Source of the DNA: Candidatus Nitrosopelagicus sp.
GTDB lineage: Archaea; Thermoproteota; Nitrososphaeria; Nitrososphaerales; Nitrosopumilaceae
DNA length: 40,037 nucleotides
Direction: 5' to 3'
Assembly: GCA_028345575.1 (NCBI GenBank)
Contig: JAOMDR010000012.1
Coordinates: 1 to 40,037, forward strand
Positions 16,194 through 24,920 of this stretch are shown piece after piece (the first letter of the stretch is position 1; every line of letters starts with the position of its first letter). The notes under the pieces were generated by a model. The model was not told the DNA's origin. It ran no database searches and saw nothing but the letters and a program-made list of their open reading frames with translations. A program made the position numbers and the translations under genes.

Positions 16194-16292
16194 ATGCCAA
16201 AGCGTAAAGATATCGCAACATGGATTGCAATTCTAGCAGGTGGAATCGGGTTCTTCTTATTTTATGGCGTTGCAGCAGACCTGATGAGATAA
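16194..16292 (+). CDS. small single-span membrane protein (32 aa)
   Basis: Encodes 32 residues: basic start MPKRKDIATW, a helix IAILAGGIGFFLFYGVAA, and DLMR. The positive-inside rule puts the N-terminus in the cytoplasm. No family is recognised; it could be a small subunit of a larger membrane complex. It diverges from the 47-aa gene and is followed 37 bases later by the split-barrel gene on the same strand. Confidence 0.5.
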   Translation: MPKRKDIATWIAILAGGIGFFLFYGVAADLMR

Positions 16293-16329
16293 TTTACGAA
16301 TTTAATTACCTGTAATCTAAACTCATTTT

Positions 16330-16770
16330 ATGATTGAATTTGATGACGAGATAAAAAATCTTGTAAATTTTCAAAAATTAGGTTATGTTGCAACCATCGC
16401 TTTAGATGGCACTCCAAATCTTTCGCCAAAAGGTACAATTGCAATTCTTGATGACTCACGATTGGTATTTGCAAACATTCGGTCTCCTCAAACAATTGAA
16501 AATCTAACAAAAAACCCTTCAATTGAAATTAATGTAATAGATCCATTTTCTCGTCTGGGGTATAGATTCAAAGGATTAGCTGAAATTCTCTCAGATGGAG
16601 ATGATTTTAAAAATATCCTTGATTATTTTAAGAAAAAAGGCATCAAAAGTAAAATTTCTCATGTAGTAGTAGTAGATGTGAAATCTTTTTCTAAAGTAAC
16701 CTCTCCTTCATATGATTTAGGTATCAAAAAAGATGATTTAGTAAAAAAATGGAAAAAATATTACAACTAA
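16330..16770 (+). CDS. pyridoxamine 5'-phosphate oxidase-like FMN-binding split-barrel protein
   Basis: A 146-residue protein with the split-barrel order: an N-terminal helix, then strands YVATIALDGTPNLSPKG and RLVFANIRSPQTIENL, where the second resembles the flavin phosphate-binding segment, and NPSIEINVIDP. A YRFKGLAEIL strand and a helical C-terminus follow. This family binds FMN or related cofactors and includes oxidases and stress proteins; the substrate cannot be told. A small membrane protein precedes it. Its 3' end overlaps the convergent coiled-coil gene by four bases. Confidence 0.75.
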   Translation: MIEFDDEIKNLVNFQKLGYVATIALDGTPNLSPKGTIAILDDSRLVFANIRSPQTIENLTKNPSIEINVIDPFSRLGYRFKGLAEILSDGDDFKNILDYFKKKGIKSKISHVVVVDVKSFSKVTSPSYDLGIKKDDLVKKWKKYYN

Positions 16771-17456
16771 CTTTGTGATTTCTTTTTTGTTTCGTTATGA
16801 GCCTTTCTTTCTTTATCTAATAATTGTCTGACAACCTCAAGCTCTTTTGTTGTATCTTGTAATCTTTTATTTGTTGTAGCAATTATTTGACTTGCTGCTT
16901 CAACCACATTTTTTGAATCATCTCCTTCATTATTTTTTATATCCGTCTTTTTCATTTCTCCTAATCTTTTTTTAAGAACTTCCAACTCATTTTTTCTTTG
17001 ATTCAATTCTTCATCAATTTTCTTTTTTTGATTTTCTGAATCTGAAATAAATGGTTGATTGTTTTTAATCTTCTCTTCTAATTCTTTATTAATTTCTATT
17101 TTTTTAGCAATATCATCTTGAATATTTTTTAATTCTATTTTTGAATTGCTAATATCTTTTGAAATACTATCTTTATTCTGATTATTCATTCTTGTTTCGT
17201 TAGTATTCACTTGTGAAGTTCCATGTGCACGCAATTCTTTTTTTGATTGAATTATCTTCCCTACAATTTCGTCATATTCATTTTTTGATAATTGAATTTT
17301 TTCTAGTATTGTACTTAATCTTTCATTTTTCTCTTGAATCTCACTTTCTAATTTTTCAATCTCACTTTCTGTTTCATCTTTAATTTTTTTCAGATTTTCG
17401 TTTGTTTCCTGATAAACATTATCATCCTCCTTTTTTGTTTTTTTAAATAATCCCAT
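16767..17456 (-). CDS. coiled-coil protein of unknown function
   Basis: The 229 residues are almost entirely charged heptad-like sequence (KIKDETESEIEKLESEIQ and similar), predicted to form long coiled coils. A short basic N-terminus (MGLFKKTKK) could contact membrane or nucleic acid. Two breaks rich in Asn/Asp/Ser (about 85-100 and 175-185) divide the coil. No catalytic motif is seen. It follows the 65-aa membrane protein gene by eight bases and probably ends the elp3-lysS operon. SMC-like and filament-like proteins share such composition, so homology search alone would be unreliable. Confidence 0.7.
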   Translation of the reverse strand: MGLFKKTKKEDDNVYQETNENLKKIKDETESEIEKLESEIQEKNERLSTILEKIQLSKNEYDEIVGKIIQSKKELRAHGTSQVNTNETRMNNQNKDSISKDISNSKIELKNIQDDIAKKIEINKELEEKIKNNQPFISDSENQKKKIDEELNQRKNELEVLKKRLGEMKKTDIKNNEGDDSKNVVEAASQIIATTNKRLQDTTKELEVVRQLLDKERKAHNETKKKSQS

Positions 17457-17464
17457 TCTAACTC

Positions 17465-17662
17465 TTAGATCCGCTTTGCCTTTTTAATAAATCTCACATA
17501 GAATCCTCCTGCTCCGACTATTATTCCGAAGATTAAACATACAATTCCTAATTCTGGGTTATCTGTGTGTAAATTTGGTGCTAAAAACAATAACAGAGCT
17601 CCAAAAATTATTAGAAAAAATCCTCCACCTTTTTTCTGTCTATTGTGTTCGTTGTGGGCCAT
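17465..17662 (-). CDS. small two-span membrane protein
   Basis: A 65-residue protein with a His/Asn/Lys-rich start (MAHNEHNRQKKGGG), two transmembrane helices (about 14-29 and 39-58) and a basic end (RFIKKAKRI), suggesting both termini in the cytoplasm. The ATG directly abuts the lysS stop codon with no gap, and the coiled-coil gene follows after eight bases, so it is part of that transcription unit. No family recognised. Confidence 0.65.
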   Translation of the reverse strand: MAHNEHNRQKKGGGFFLIIFGALLLFLAPNLHTDNPELGIVCLIFGIIVGAGGFYVRFIKKAKRI

Positions 17663-19252
17663 TTACTTCACGTATTTACCAATTTTCTCTGCTACGTTCT
17701 TTTTTCCAATATCTAAAATGAATGGGCCTATTTTTGGTCCTCTAGTAGTTGATAGAATAATTTGGTATAGCACTTTGAAGAAATCTTTTGGTTCTATGTT
17801 GTCACCTTTTGCAATTTGATATATCTCATTTTGTAAATCTTCAATCTCTTCATCTTTTTCTAAAAGAATAGCCAGTTTACTTAGTGCACCTTTGACCTTT
17901 GAATCTATATCGATATCAATTTCATCTGATATATCAAACTCATCTGCAAAGTTTCCTGCCATTTCAATTAATTTATCAATCTCAGCTGATGTTTCTTTTA
18001 TTGCATGATAATCTATTAATTTTTTATTTATTCTGGTAACTCTATCTTCTTTGAAAATCTTAGATAATTCTAAAAGAAGTCTATAACTTACTTGGGCTGG
18101 AATCTGCTTTGGAGGCGATAATAGATTAACATATTCGTACAATCCTTTTGATTTGACCAATTTTGCTTCATTATCAATCTTAATTTTTCCAAAAAATATT
18201 TTCTCTAATTCATTGTATTCGTCCATAAGTGATGGTATGTCTTCAAATCCTAACTCTCTTGCACCAGTAATTCTCTTGTATAGTAACAATAGTATTGATT
18301 CTGGTGTTCCAAATTTCAACCATGTTTGAGATGTTACAACATTACCAAGTGATTTTGATATTTTCTTTCCACCTTTGTCCAAAAACATTTCATATTTTAT
18401 GTGATGTGGATGTGGAAAATTCAAAACATCATCTGCAACCCAATCATTCACTTTGACTGAATCCATGATATCTTTTCCATATGCTTCGAATCTAATGTCA
18501 AATGCGCTCCATCTTGCAGCAAATTCCACTTTCCATGCTAATTTTCCAAGATCTTTTTTAATGTCTGCTTCACCTTCGTGTCCACAACCTTTGATAATTT
18601 TTCCACCAATTTCTGCATCGCAACATTTGTAACGAACCTTTCTTTCATCAGATAGATACTCTGTTGCTTCTGCAACATACAGTCTGTTACATTGTGCACA
18701 TACTGGAAAATATGGTAAAAATTTTTGATATTTTTCTTGTCCAACCAAATCTTCAATTTTGGCTCCAATTCTTTCACTCTGTGTTAAGATTGTGTGAATC
18801 TGTTCTTGCAGTAAGCCCTCTTTGTAGGTGTCTCTTGCTCTTTTGAAGGTGTATTCTATTCCTAATTTCTCCAATCCATCCAAAAGCCTACTGCTCATAT
18901 TCATTCCATATGATTCATGTTCTTCTGTATGATCTGGTATTAGCGATACTGGTTTTCCAATATGTTCTTCAAGTGAATCTGGAAATCCTGCTGGAATTTT
19001 TCTTAATCCATCAAGATCATCTGAATATGCAATTAATTCTGATTTGTATCCCATATTTTCTAAAGCAAGTTTTACTCCGTATGCTCTAACCGCATCTCCT
19101 AAACTACCGATGTGAGGAATACCTGATGCACCTAATCCGCTTTCAACTCTGATTAAACTTGTATCTCTTCCCAACTGTTCTTCTCTTTCAATTAATTCAG
19201 ATGCTAGTTTGTCAATCCATGTACCTTTTCCTATAACATTTTGTTCAGACAT
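17663..19252 (-). CDS. lysS: lysyl-tRNA synthetase, class I
   Basis: Charges tRNA-Lys with lysine. It is the archaeal class I type rather than the class II enzyme of most bacteria and eukaryotes. The Rossmann-fold motifs are present as HIGS at 47-50 (SGIPHIGSLGD) and KISKS at 297-301. Zinc-type cysteines lie at C185/C188 and C210/C211/C223, the last within a GCGHEG segment. The 529-residue length is normal. A helical anticodon-binding domain forms the C-terminal third. It lies six bases downstream of elp3 and abuts the small membrane protein gene, joining tRNA modification and charging in one unit. Confidence 0.95.
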   Translation of the reverse strand: MSEQNVIGKGTWIDKLASELIEREEQLGRDTSLIRVESGLGASGIPHIGSLGDAVRAYGVKLALENMGYKSELIAYSDDLDGLRKIPAGFPDSLEEHIGKPVSLIPDHTEEHESYGMNMSSRLLDGLEKLGIEYTFKRARDTYKEGLLQEQIHTILTQSERIGAKIEDLVGQEKYQKFLPYFPVCAQCNRLYVAEATEYLSDERKVRYKCCDAEIGGKIIKGCGHEGEADIKKDLGKLAWKVEFAARWSAFDIRFEAYGKDIMDSVKVNDWVADDVLNFPHPHHIKYEMFLDKGGKKISKSLGNVVTSQTWLKFGTPESILLLLYKRITGARELGFEDIPSLMDEYNELEKIFFGKIKIDNEAKLVKSKGLYEYVNLLSPPKQIPAQVSYRLLLELSKIFKEDRVTRINKKLIDYHAIKETSAEIDKLIEMAGNFADEFDISDEIDIDIDSKVKGALSKLAILLEKDEEIEDLQNEIYQIAKGDNIEPKDFFKVLYQIILSTTRGPKIGPFILDIGKKNVAEKIGKYVK

Positions 19253-19258
19253 ACTTTA

Positions 19259-20839
19259 TCACAACTCCTTTGCCATATACGGTCCATTATTTTTATAATT
19301 TAATTTTCTATAATATTCTCTTGTACCTACTGCACTGATAACACATAATTTGTTTGATGATAGATCTGTTGCAGCAATTTCTTCTGCTTTCATCATTAAT
19401 TTTTTTCCAATTCCTTGATGTTGAAAGCTAAATTCTTCCTGTTCGCCAATACCAACTGCTTTTCCTAATACATGTAGTTCTCTTACAATTGATGTTTTAT
19501 CGGTAATTTCATCTCTATGTGCATTTTGACTAGGTTTTCGTAGTCTCAAAAATCCATATGTTAAGTCATTTTCATCATTAAATGACAAAAATACCTCTTT
19601 TCCACCACATGCATCATAATCTATTCTTTCTAATTTTAATTCTGAAAATTCTTTTTTATTATTCAAACCTGCTTCTCTACATCTAATACATTTGCATGAT
19701 GTTCCTTGTTTCTCTAATTCCTGATGAACTTTTTGTCTTAAATTTCCCATCTTTGGACCATCAATAATTTCGTCTGTTGTTATTTCTCGTTGAACTCTCA
19801 TGATTCGAACCCATTTTGGCACCATTTTCTTAGATTCAGTTAAAACGTTAATCATTTCTTCTGTTGAATACGGTTTGTAATTTCCTAATTCATAATCATC
19901 ATAAAGTGGAGTATCTTTTAAAACTAAAGCAGGATAAATTTTTAGCATATCTGGTTTGAATTCTTCCATCTCGAATAATTTTTTAAAATCCGCAATGTCT
20001 TCTTTTGGACTCATAGTTGGAAGTCCTGGCATCATATGTGCAACAACTTTGTATCCTGCATCTTTTGCAATTTGAAATGAACTTATCACTTGTTGCAAAT
20101 TATGACCTCTATTCACAATATTGTAAACTCGTTCAGTTAGACTTTGAACACCAATTTCTACTCTGGTTGTTCCATAATCTAGCATCATATCCACATGTTT
20201 TTGTTGACAATAATCTGGTTTTGTTTCTATTGTGAAACCAACATTTCGCATTTTTGCTTTTTCATTATTTCTTTTTGCATCTTCTAAACTACTTGATTCA
20301 AATCCATTAATTGCATCATAACATGATTTTATGAAATTTCGTTGATATTCATCTGGCATAAACAGGAACGTTCCTCCTACGATAACTAATTCTAATTTTG
20401 TAGGATCATGACCAAATGCGATTAATTGTTCAATTCTTCTTTTTATCTGAGTTCCAGGTTCATAATCATCTTCTATTGCACTAAGTGTCACCGGTTCTTT
20501 CCCTGTGTAGCTGTTTGGAGTATTGATCTCTGTTCCTCCAGGGCAAAAAGTACATCTTCCATGTGGGCATGCAAATGGTTTTGGCATTATTGCAATGACT
20601 GTTACTCCTGAAGCTGATTTGACCGGTTTTTTTAGCAAAATTTTCTGAAGCTTTAAGAATTGTTCTTCGGTTGCAGATGATAATATTTCTGAATTTCTAG
20701 GTAGTCTTTCTAATGCATATTTTGCACATACTTCTTTTATTTCATTTTTAATTTGACTTTTTCCTAGATTATCAATTTGAGATAATTTCTCACAAATTTC
20801 TTTACACGCATGTAAAAAATCCTCGCTTAATTTCTGCAT
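19259..20839 (-). CDS. elp3: Elp3 family tRNA uridine-34 acetyltransferase (radical SAM plus GNAT)
   Basis: Elp3 uses acetyl-CoA and a radical SAM centre to install carboxymethyl-type modification on wobble U34. The 526-residue protein has a tRNA-binding N-terminus, an iron-sulphur site at C91, C96 and C99 (CPHGRCTFCPGG), and a C-terminal GNAT domain with acetyl-CoA loop HQGIGKKLM near residue 485. A further cysteine group, CKCIRCREAG, lies between the domains, as in other Elp3 proteins. A TATA-like TTTAAACC on the minus strand lies about 30-38 bases before the ATG. It is the first gene of the elp3-lysS run. Confidence 0.93.
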   Translation of the reverse strand: MQKLSEDFLHACKEICEKLSQIDNLGKSQIKNEIKEVCAKYALERLPRNSEILSSATEEQFLKLQKILLKKPVKSASGVTVIAIMPKPFACPHGRCTFCPGGTEINTPNSYTGKEPVTLSAIEDDYEPGTQIKRRIEQLIAFGHDPTKLELVIVGGTFLFMPDEYQRNFIKSCYDAINGFESSSLEDAKRNNEKAKMRNVGFTIETKPDYCQQKHVDMMLDYGTTRVEIGVQSLTERVYNIVNRGHNLQQVISSFQIAKDAGYKVVAHMMPGLPTMSPKEDIADFKKLFEMEEFKPDMLKIYPALVLKDTPLYDDYELGNYKPYSTEEMINVLTESKKMVPKWVRIMRVQREITTDEIIDGPKMGNLRQKVHQELEKQGTSCKCIRCREAGLNNKKEFSELKLERIDYDACGGKEVFLSFNDENDLTYGFLRLRKPSQNAHRDEITDKTSIVRELHVLGKAVGIGEQEEFSFQHQGIGKKLMMKAEEIAATDLSSNKLCVISAVGTREYYRKLNYKNNGPYMAKEL

Positions 20840-20883
20840 GCTCTATGCAAATCAATGCAACATAAAATGGTTTAAATGATATT

Positions 20884-21306
20884 TTACTTCCGCTTAGGAG
20901 CTGCTTTCTTTTTACTTGCCTTCCGCTTAGGAGCTGCTTTCTTTTTACTTACCTTTTTTCTAGATGGTTTTTTGATTTGTTTTTTTAATGATTCTAACTC
21001 GTCAGTTAAAGTTACCATCTCTTTGAGTACCTGTAATTCCCCTCTTAACGCTGATACTTGTTTCTCAAACTCTGCTTTCTTTTTTATTTCATCTTCTGAT
21101 TGATTTTTTGCAGCTGATGAAGCTTGAACTTGTGCGGCAGATTCATTTTGTATTTTTTCTGCATCTTCAACTTTTCGTGTTCTCTCTTCTTCACTCATTG
21201 GAGTTTCTTCATATTGGTCTAACTCTACTTCTTTCTTTTTTGCTAATCTTTCTAGATAGTCTTTTTCATACTCTGAACGTATCTCTTCTCTAGACTTATC
21301 ACTCAT
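20884..21306 (-). CDS. coiled-coil protein with Lys/Ala/Pro-rich basic tail
   Basis: Function unknown. The 140-residue protein has an acidic, helical front (MSDKSREEIRSEYEKDYLER) and a coiled coil (about 75-112, containing ALRGELQVLKEMVTLTDELE). It ends in a basic tail (about 113-140) with two copies of KKKAAPKRK separated by AS. Such tails resemble those of histone H1-like and bacterial nucleoid proteins, so binding to DNA or RNA is plausible, though the acidic front differs from them. A good TATA box (TTTAAATCA, minus strand) is 22-30 bases before the ATG. It is transcribed alone, 44 bases upstream of elp3. Confidence 0.65.
   Translation of the reverse strand: MSDKSREEIRSEYEKDYLERLAKKKEVELDQYEETPMSEEERTRKVEDAEKIQNESAAQVQASSAAKNQSEDEIKKKAEFEKQVSALRGELQVLKEMVTLTDELESLKKQIKKPSRKKVSKKKAAPKRKASKKKAAPKRK
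20887..20952 (-). repeat. 33-bp direct repeat encoding the KKKAAPKRK tail
   Basis: Two 33-base units (20887-20919 and 20920-20952) differ at a single position. Each encodes eleven residues of the basic tail. The near-identity indicates recent duplication and an easy route to tail-length variation. Confidence 0.9.
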
Positions 21307-21327
21307 GGATGTTTTCTGAACCGGTAT

Positions 21328-21336
21328 GATTTAAAT
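21328..21336 (-). promoter_or_regulatory. TATA box of the basic-tail protein gene
   Basis: TTTAAATCA on the minus strand, within a longer A/T-rich stretch, ends 21 bases before the ATG, fitting a leaderless transcript. Confidence 0.5.
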
Positions 21337-21375
21337 AATTTTTAAAATAGTTTGAACCACACATTTGTTTATTTT

Positions 21376-22602
21376 CTAGTTATCCTCTGTTTTCACTGCA
21401 ACTTCTCTTCTATAATCCATCTTCAACCAAATTGGTGTGATTATAGTTGTGACTGCTACCATGAGAACGATTGTTGTGTACACATCTCCTGTTAGTACTC
21501 CTGATGATAATCCCACTCCTGCAACAATCAATCCAACTTCTCCTCTTGAAATCATTCCTATTCCTACTCTCATTCCTGCAGCTTTATTTTTCAAAAATAG
21601 AATTGATGGTAATCCACATCCGAATAATTTAGTTGCAATTGCAATTGCAATTACAACTGCACTTAACATTAGCACGTCCAGGTTTACCGTTCTAAAGTCT
21701 ACTTGCGCACCAATTATTGCAAAGAACAATGGCGCAAAAATTAACCCTATCCTACTAATGAAATTCTCTATTTTCTCAAATACTTTTGTGGCTGAAAGAG
21801 CCATTCCTACCGCAAATGCTCCTACAATTGGAGATAATCCCAACATACCTGCAATTGCTGCAGCACCAAAGAATGATGCAGTTGCTATTCCCTCCACACT
21901 TCCTGTTGCTTTCCAAATTCTAGGTGTGATAACTTTTGGAATTACGAAAATTGCTGTAATTAATATCGCTGCAAAGAATCCTAATACCTTAAGAATCGTA
22001 AATGTAACATCTACCAAATCAATATTGTCTATTGCTTCTGCACCTCCAAATGATGTAACGACAGATAATACTGCAATTGCCAAAATATCATCTACGACTG
22101 CTGCTGCAATAATTAAACGAGCTTCTGGTGATTTAATCTTATTAAACTCCTTTAGTACTTGTATTGAAATTGCTATACTAGTTGCAGTAAGTGCGGTTGC
22201 AATCATCATTGCCTGTAATGCATCAAATCCAAATGCCTGGAATACTAACAGTCCTGCAAAGAATGGAACTACTACGCCTAGTGTTCCTACTGTAAATGAT
22301 GCCTTTCCACCACGCAAAAATTCTTTTGGTGTCATTTCCAATCCTGCCATAAACAAAATTACAATTGCGCCAATCTCTCCAAGTGTTCTAAGTTCTGGCC
22401 CGATTTGTAAAATTGATTCTCCTGTATCTGGATGAAGCAAAAATGCTCCTAGTGCAAATGGCCCGATAATCATTCCTGCCAATAATTCTCCTAGTACAAT
22501 TGGCAGCTTTATTCTACTGAATAATTCGCCCATTAGCTTTGCAGCTGCTAGTAAGATTCCTACTGCAATAATAACTTCAATGAAGCCTGCTTCTGCTGCC
22601 AT
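21376..22602 (-). CDS. CPA2-family cation/proton antiporter (KefB/NapA type)
   Basis: A membrane antiporter exchanging Na+ or K+ for protons. The 408 residues form about 12 hydrophobic segments. The ion-site motifs are LTATS at 138-142 (ALTATSIAISIQVL) and the paired aspartates D171-D172 (AAVVDDILAI) in the unwound helix, which mark electrogenic CPA2 exchangers. There is no C-terminal TrkA/RCK domain, so it is not a complete glutathione-gated Kef system. It stands alone with its own TATA box. Ion choice cannot be deduced from sequence. Confidence 0.88.
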   Translation of the reverse strand: MAAEAGFIEVIIAVGILLAAAKLMGELFSRIKLPIVLGELLAGMIIGPFALGAFLLHPDTGESILQIGPELRTLGEIGAIVILFMAGLEMTPKEFLRGGKASFTVGTLGVVVPFFAGLLVFQAFGFDALQAMMIATALTATSIAISIQVLKEFNKIKSPEARLIIAAAVVDDILAIAVLSVVTSFGGAEAIDNIDLVDVTFTILKVLGFFAAILITAIFVIPKVITPRIWKATGSVEGIATASFFGAAAIAGMLGLSPIVGAFAVGMALSATKVFEKIENFISRIGLIFAPLFFAIIGAQVDFRTVNLDVLMLSAVVIAIAIATKLFGCGLPSILFLKNKAAGMRVGIGMISRGEVGLIVAGVGLSSGVLTGDVYTTIVLMVAVTTIITPIWLKMDYRREVAVKTEDN

Positions 22603-22626
22603 TATCTAATATTTTTAGAATTACGT

Positions 22627-22634
22627 CATATAAG
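22627..22634 (-). promoter_or_regulatory. TATA box of the CPA2 antiporter gene
   Basis: CTTATATG on the minus strand lies 25-32 bases before the antiporter ATG, giving leaderless or very short-leader transcription. Confidence 0.5.
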
Positions 22635-22674
22635 CCAAATCTAGTAAAATTTTCTAAGACAAGATGTTATTTTT

Positions 22675-23703
22675 CTATGCAATTTTCAATTTATTAATAA
22701 AAACTCCCTTGTTTTTACTAATTCTGCCAATTTCATAAGATTTCATCTTATGTTTATTGAAAATTTTATGAATATTTTTGACTTGATTTTCTGGTGAAAC
22801 GATACAAAATCCTACTCCCATGTTGAATGTTTTGTACATCTCTTCATTTTTCACTCCTGTATCTTCAATTAATTGCATTAATGCTGGAGTCTTTGGCATA
22901 CTATCCAAATGATATCCTATCTTCTTCAATCTCAATAATTTTGTAAATGATCCTCCTGTAATGTGTGCTAATCCGTTTATTTTACATTTTTTTAGTGTCT
23001 CTAAAACTGGCTTAACATAAATCTCGGTTGGACGTAAAAGTGCATTGCCTAAATTTCCAACTCCTTTGATGTTATCTTTGACTGAATATTTTGACAAAAG
23101 TGCTTTTCGTGCTAATGAATATCCGTTTGAATGTAAACCTGAACTTTGTATTCCAATAATTACATCATTTGGTTTTATTTTATCTCCCAAGATCATCTCT
23201 TTTTTTGAAAGCATTCCTACAACCATACCTGCAAGGTCAAATCCAAAACCTTTACCTGAAATCAAGTCGGACATTATTGCGGTCTCTCCTCCTACAATTG
23301 GCATCGCTGATTTTTTTGCACCCTTTACCAGTCCTGATACAATTTGTTTGAATATTTTTTGATCATTTTTATTTGCAGCAATATAATCTACAAATGAAAT
23401 TGGTGTTGCACCTATACAGATTATATCATTAACATTCATTGCAATACAATCTATTCCGATTGTATCATATCTTTTCAACATATTTGAAATAATTACTTTT
23501 GTACCAACACCGTCGGTATGTGTTGCTAATAATTTTCCTCCAGGAATTTCAACAATACCTGCATAATGACCAAAACCATGTTTCATCTTAGCCATTTTTT
23601 GTAAATTATGTGTTGATTCTATTAATTTACCAATTGCTCGTTGACTTTTTTTAATCTCTGAAATGTCAACTCCTGCTTTTTTGTAAGTTATTGCCATATC
23701 CAT
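22675..23703 (-). CDS. purM: phosphoribosylformylglycinamidine cyclo-ligase (AIR synthase)
   Basis: Closes the imidazole ring of purines, converting FGAM to AIR with ATP. The 342-residue protein shows GHYAGIVEIPGG, the ATP-site motif DGVGTK at 64-69 (ATHTDGVGTKV), the dimer core MNVNDIICIGATP and IVGGETAIMSD. This is the full PurM layout. A second ATG two codons in could be the true start. It lies four bases after the PAC2 gene and is probably co-transcribed with it. Confidence 0.93.
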   Translation of the reverse strand: MDMAITYKKAGVDISEIKKSQRAIGKLIESTHNLQKMAKMKHGFGHYAGIVEIPGGKLLATHTDGVGTKVIISNMLKRYDTIGIDCIAMNVNDIICIGATPISFVDYIAANKNDQKIFKQIVSGLVKGAKKSAMPIVGGETAIMSDLISGKGFGFDLAGMVVGMLSKKEMILGDKIKPNDVIIGIQSSGLHSNGYSLARKALLSKYSVKDNIKGVGNLGNALLRPTEIYVKPVLETLKKCKINGLAHITGGSFTKLLRLKKIGYHLDSMPKTPALMQLIEDTGVKNEEMYKTFNMGVGFCIVSPENQVKNIHKIFNKHKMKSYEIGRISKNKGVFINKLKIA

Positions 23704-23707
23704 TCAC

Positions 23708-24433
23708 CTACATGTACATATTTGAATCAATTTTTTTATGTTCTGAATATTTATCTGATAATTCTCTTAAATCTACACCAATCTGTTTTTTCTGTTTCTT
23801 TAAATTTTTGGTATTAATCTCCGTCTCATATACTCTATTCACTGCATCAATAATTGTGGCTGCAGCTAGAGGATCTGGAGTTGCTTCGTTAGCTTTTGCA
23901 AGTAATGTAATGCCTCGAATTCTTCTAATTAGACACTCATTTAGTATTCCTCCTGAAATTCCGGTAATGAATCCCTGGGGAATCATCTGTATGTCGTTTT
24001 CTTCCATAACTCTACACAAATCAACCTCTGCTGCAAAAAATGCATTCCCGTCATGTTTTTTATCTGCAACTCCATCTAGCACTATTATTTCATTTGAGCC
24101 TTTTTTTTCTGCCCAATCTAAAATTGCCATGGCGATATTGTAAATTCCATCTTTACTGATTATTATTTCACAAATTATTGCACAGATGCTTCCATCATTA
24201 TTTGAATAAATTCTGAATGGATGCCTTAGTCTACCTTGCATGAATACTGTTGATGGTGGTAAGTGTTTTGAACGGAGAAATCCTACCTCTTTCATATCTA
24301 ATTCATTAATCATATGATCTACTGCTATGGTTCCGACCAGTCCTGCTCCCACAAACCCGACAAAAATGGTAGGGTTTTTCAATTTATTTTTCCCTACTTC
24401 ATAGATCTCGGCTTCTGGTATGTTAGACTGCAA
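23708..24433 (-). CDS. PAC2-family protein (proteasome assembly chaperone-like)
   Basis: Archaeal PAC2 proteins resemble the chaperones that assemble the 20S proteasome, though their archaeal role is not settled. The 241-residue protein has the core KNPTIFVGFVGAGLVGTIA near the start, FRIYSNNDGSICAIICEI, IIVLDGVADKK and QGFITGISGGILNEC, all typical of the family. A helical C-terminal tail rich in Lys and Asp follows. The start codon is TTG. The first in-frame ATG would remove the core fold, so TTG is preferred. An A/T-rich TATAA-like region lies about 30 bases upstream. Confidence 0.82.
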   Translation of the reverse strand: MQSNIPEAEIYEVGKNKLKNPTIFVGFVGAGLVGTIAVDHMINELDMKEVGFLRSKHLPPSTVFMQGRLRHPFRIYSNNDGSICAIICEIIISKDGIYNIAMAILDWAEKKGSNEIIVLDGVADKKHDGNAFFAAEVDLCRVMEENDIQMIPQGFITGISGGILNECLIRRIRGITLLAKANEATPDPLAAATIIDAVNRVYETEINTKNLKKQKKQIGVDLRELSDKYSEHKKIDSNMYM

Positions 24434-24484
24434 TGTTTTATTGATTATGTTTTGTTTAATTACTTGTTCGCTTGATGAAGAAAT

Positions 24485-24568
24485 ATGTCTCGTGGCATGA
24501 TTCGAATAATTATTTTTGGAACTGGTTCCATACTATTTGTATTGTTATATGCGTCACGAATATTTTGA
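24485..24568 (+). CDS. tiny single-span membrane protein (27 aa), tentative
   Basis: An ATG-started ORF of 27 residues reads MSRGMIRIIIFGTGSILFVL followed by LYASRIF. It is one hydrophobic helix with Arg at both ends. It sits between the divergent PAC2 start and the winged-helix gene's end, with its stop one base from the latter's stop. No family or promoter is obvious. The composition parallels the other tiny membrane ORFs, but chance cannot be excluded. Confidence 0.3.
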   Translation: MSRGMIRIIIFGTGSILFVLLYASRIF

Positions 24569-24569
24569 T

Positions 24570-24917
24570 CTAATTTTTCTCATTTATTGTAAACAAATCA
24601 AGCATAATTCTTCCTTTTTCTGTAATGGTATAGATCACATTTGATCCCACTCTTTCTTTTTCTATGAATTTGTATTCTACACAAAAATGTAGATAATTCA
24701 GAAAAGATTTTTTCATTCTTATCTTTGATTTTGAATACAAATCTGAAAATGTCATTGGGTTTGAGTTTAATTGATATAATAATTTCAATAGTGATAGTGT
24801 ACTGAATTCCTTTGTTTTTGCTCTAACTGCATCTAACACTTGTTCATCTCGTTGAATTATGAATCCTTCAAATCGTTCTGCTACTTCTAGTGGTACATAT
24901 GTCAGTCTTGCTCTCAT
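24570..24917 (-). CDS. winged-helix transcriptional regulator
   Basis: A 115-residue DNA-binding protein. A winged-helix domain spans about residues 40-110: helix STLSLLKLLYQLNS, recognition region FSDLYSKSKIRMKKSFLNYL, then the wing ERVGSNVIYTITEKGRIML. The YTITEKG wing is typical of archaeal regulators of the PadR/MarR/ArsR-like class. No ligand-binding domain is present. A 19-base near-perfect palindrome sits between its TATA box and ATG, which suggests autorepression. The first 40 residues (RARLTYVPLEVAERFEG) may be a dimerisation segment. Confidence 0.75.
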   Translation of the reverse strand: MRARLTYVPLEVAERFEGFIIQRDEQVLDAVRAKTKEFSTLSLLKLLYQLNSNPMTFSDLYSKSKIRMKKSFLNYLHFCVEYKFIEKERVGSNVIYTITEKGRIMLDLFTINEKN

Positions 24918-24920
24918 ACA

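Noticed and set aside
21437-22435. 332-residue open frame antisense to the CPA2 antiporter
   Set aside because: Its Thr/Asn/Pro/Ile-rich low-complexity composition mirrors the hydrophobic antiporter codons, and the antiporter frame has clear family motifs.
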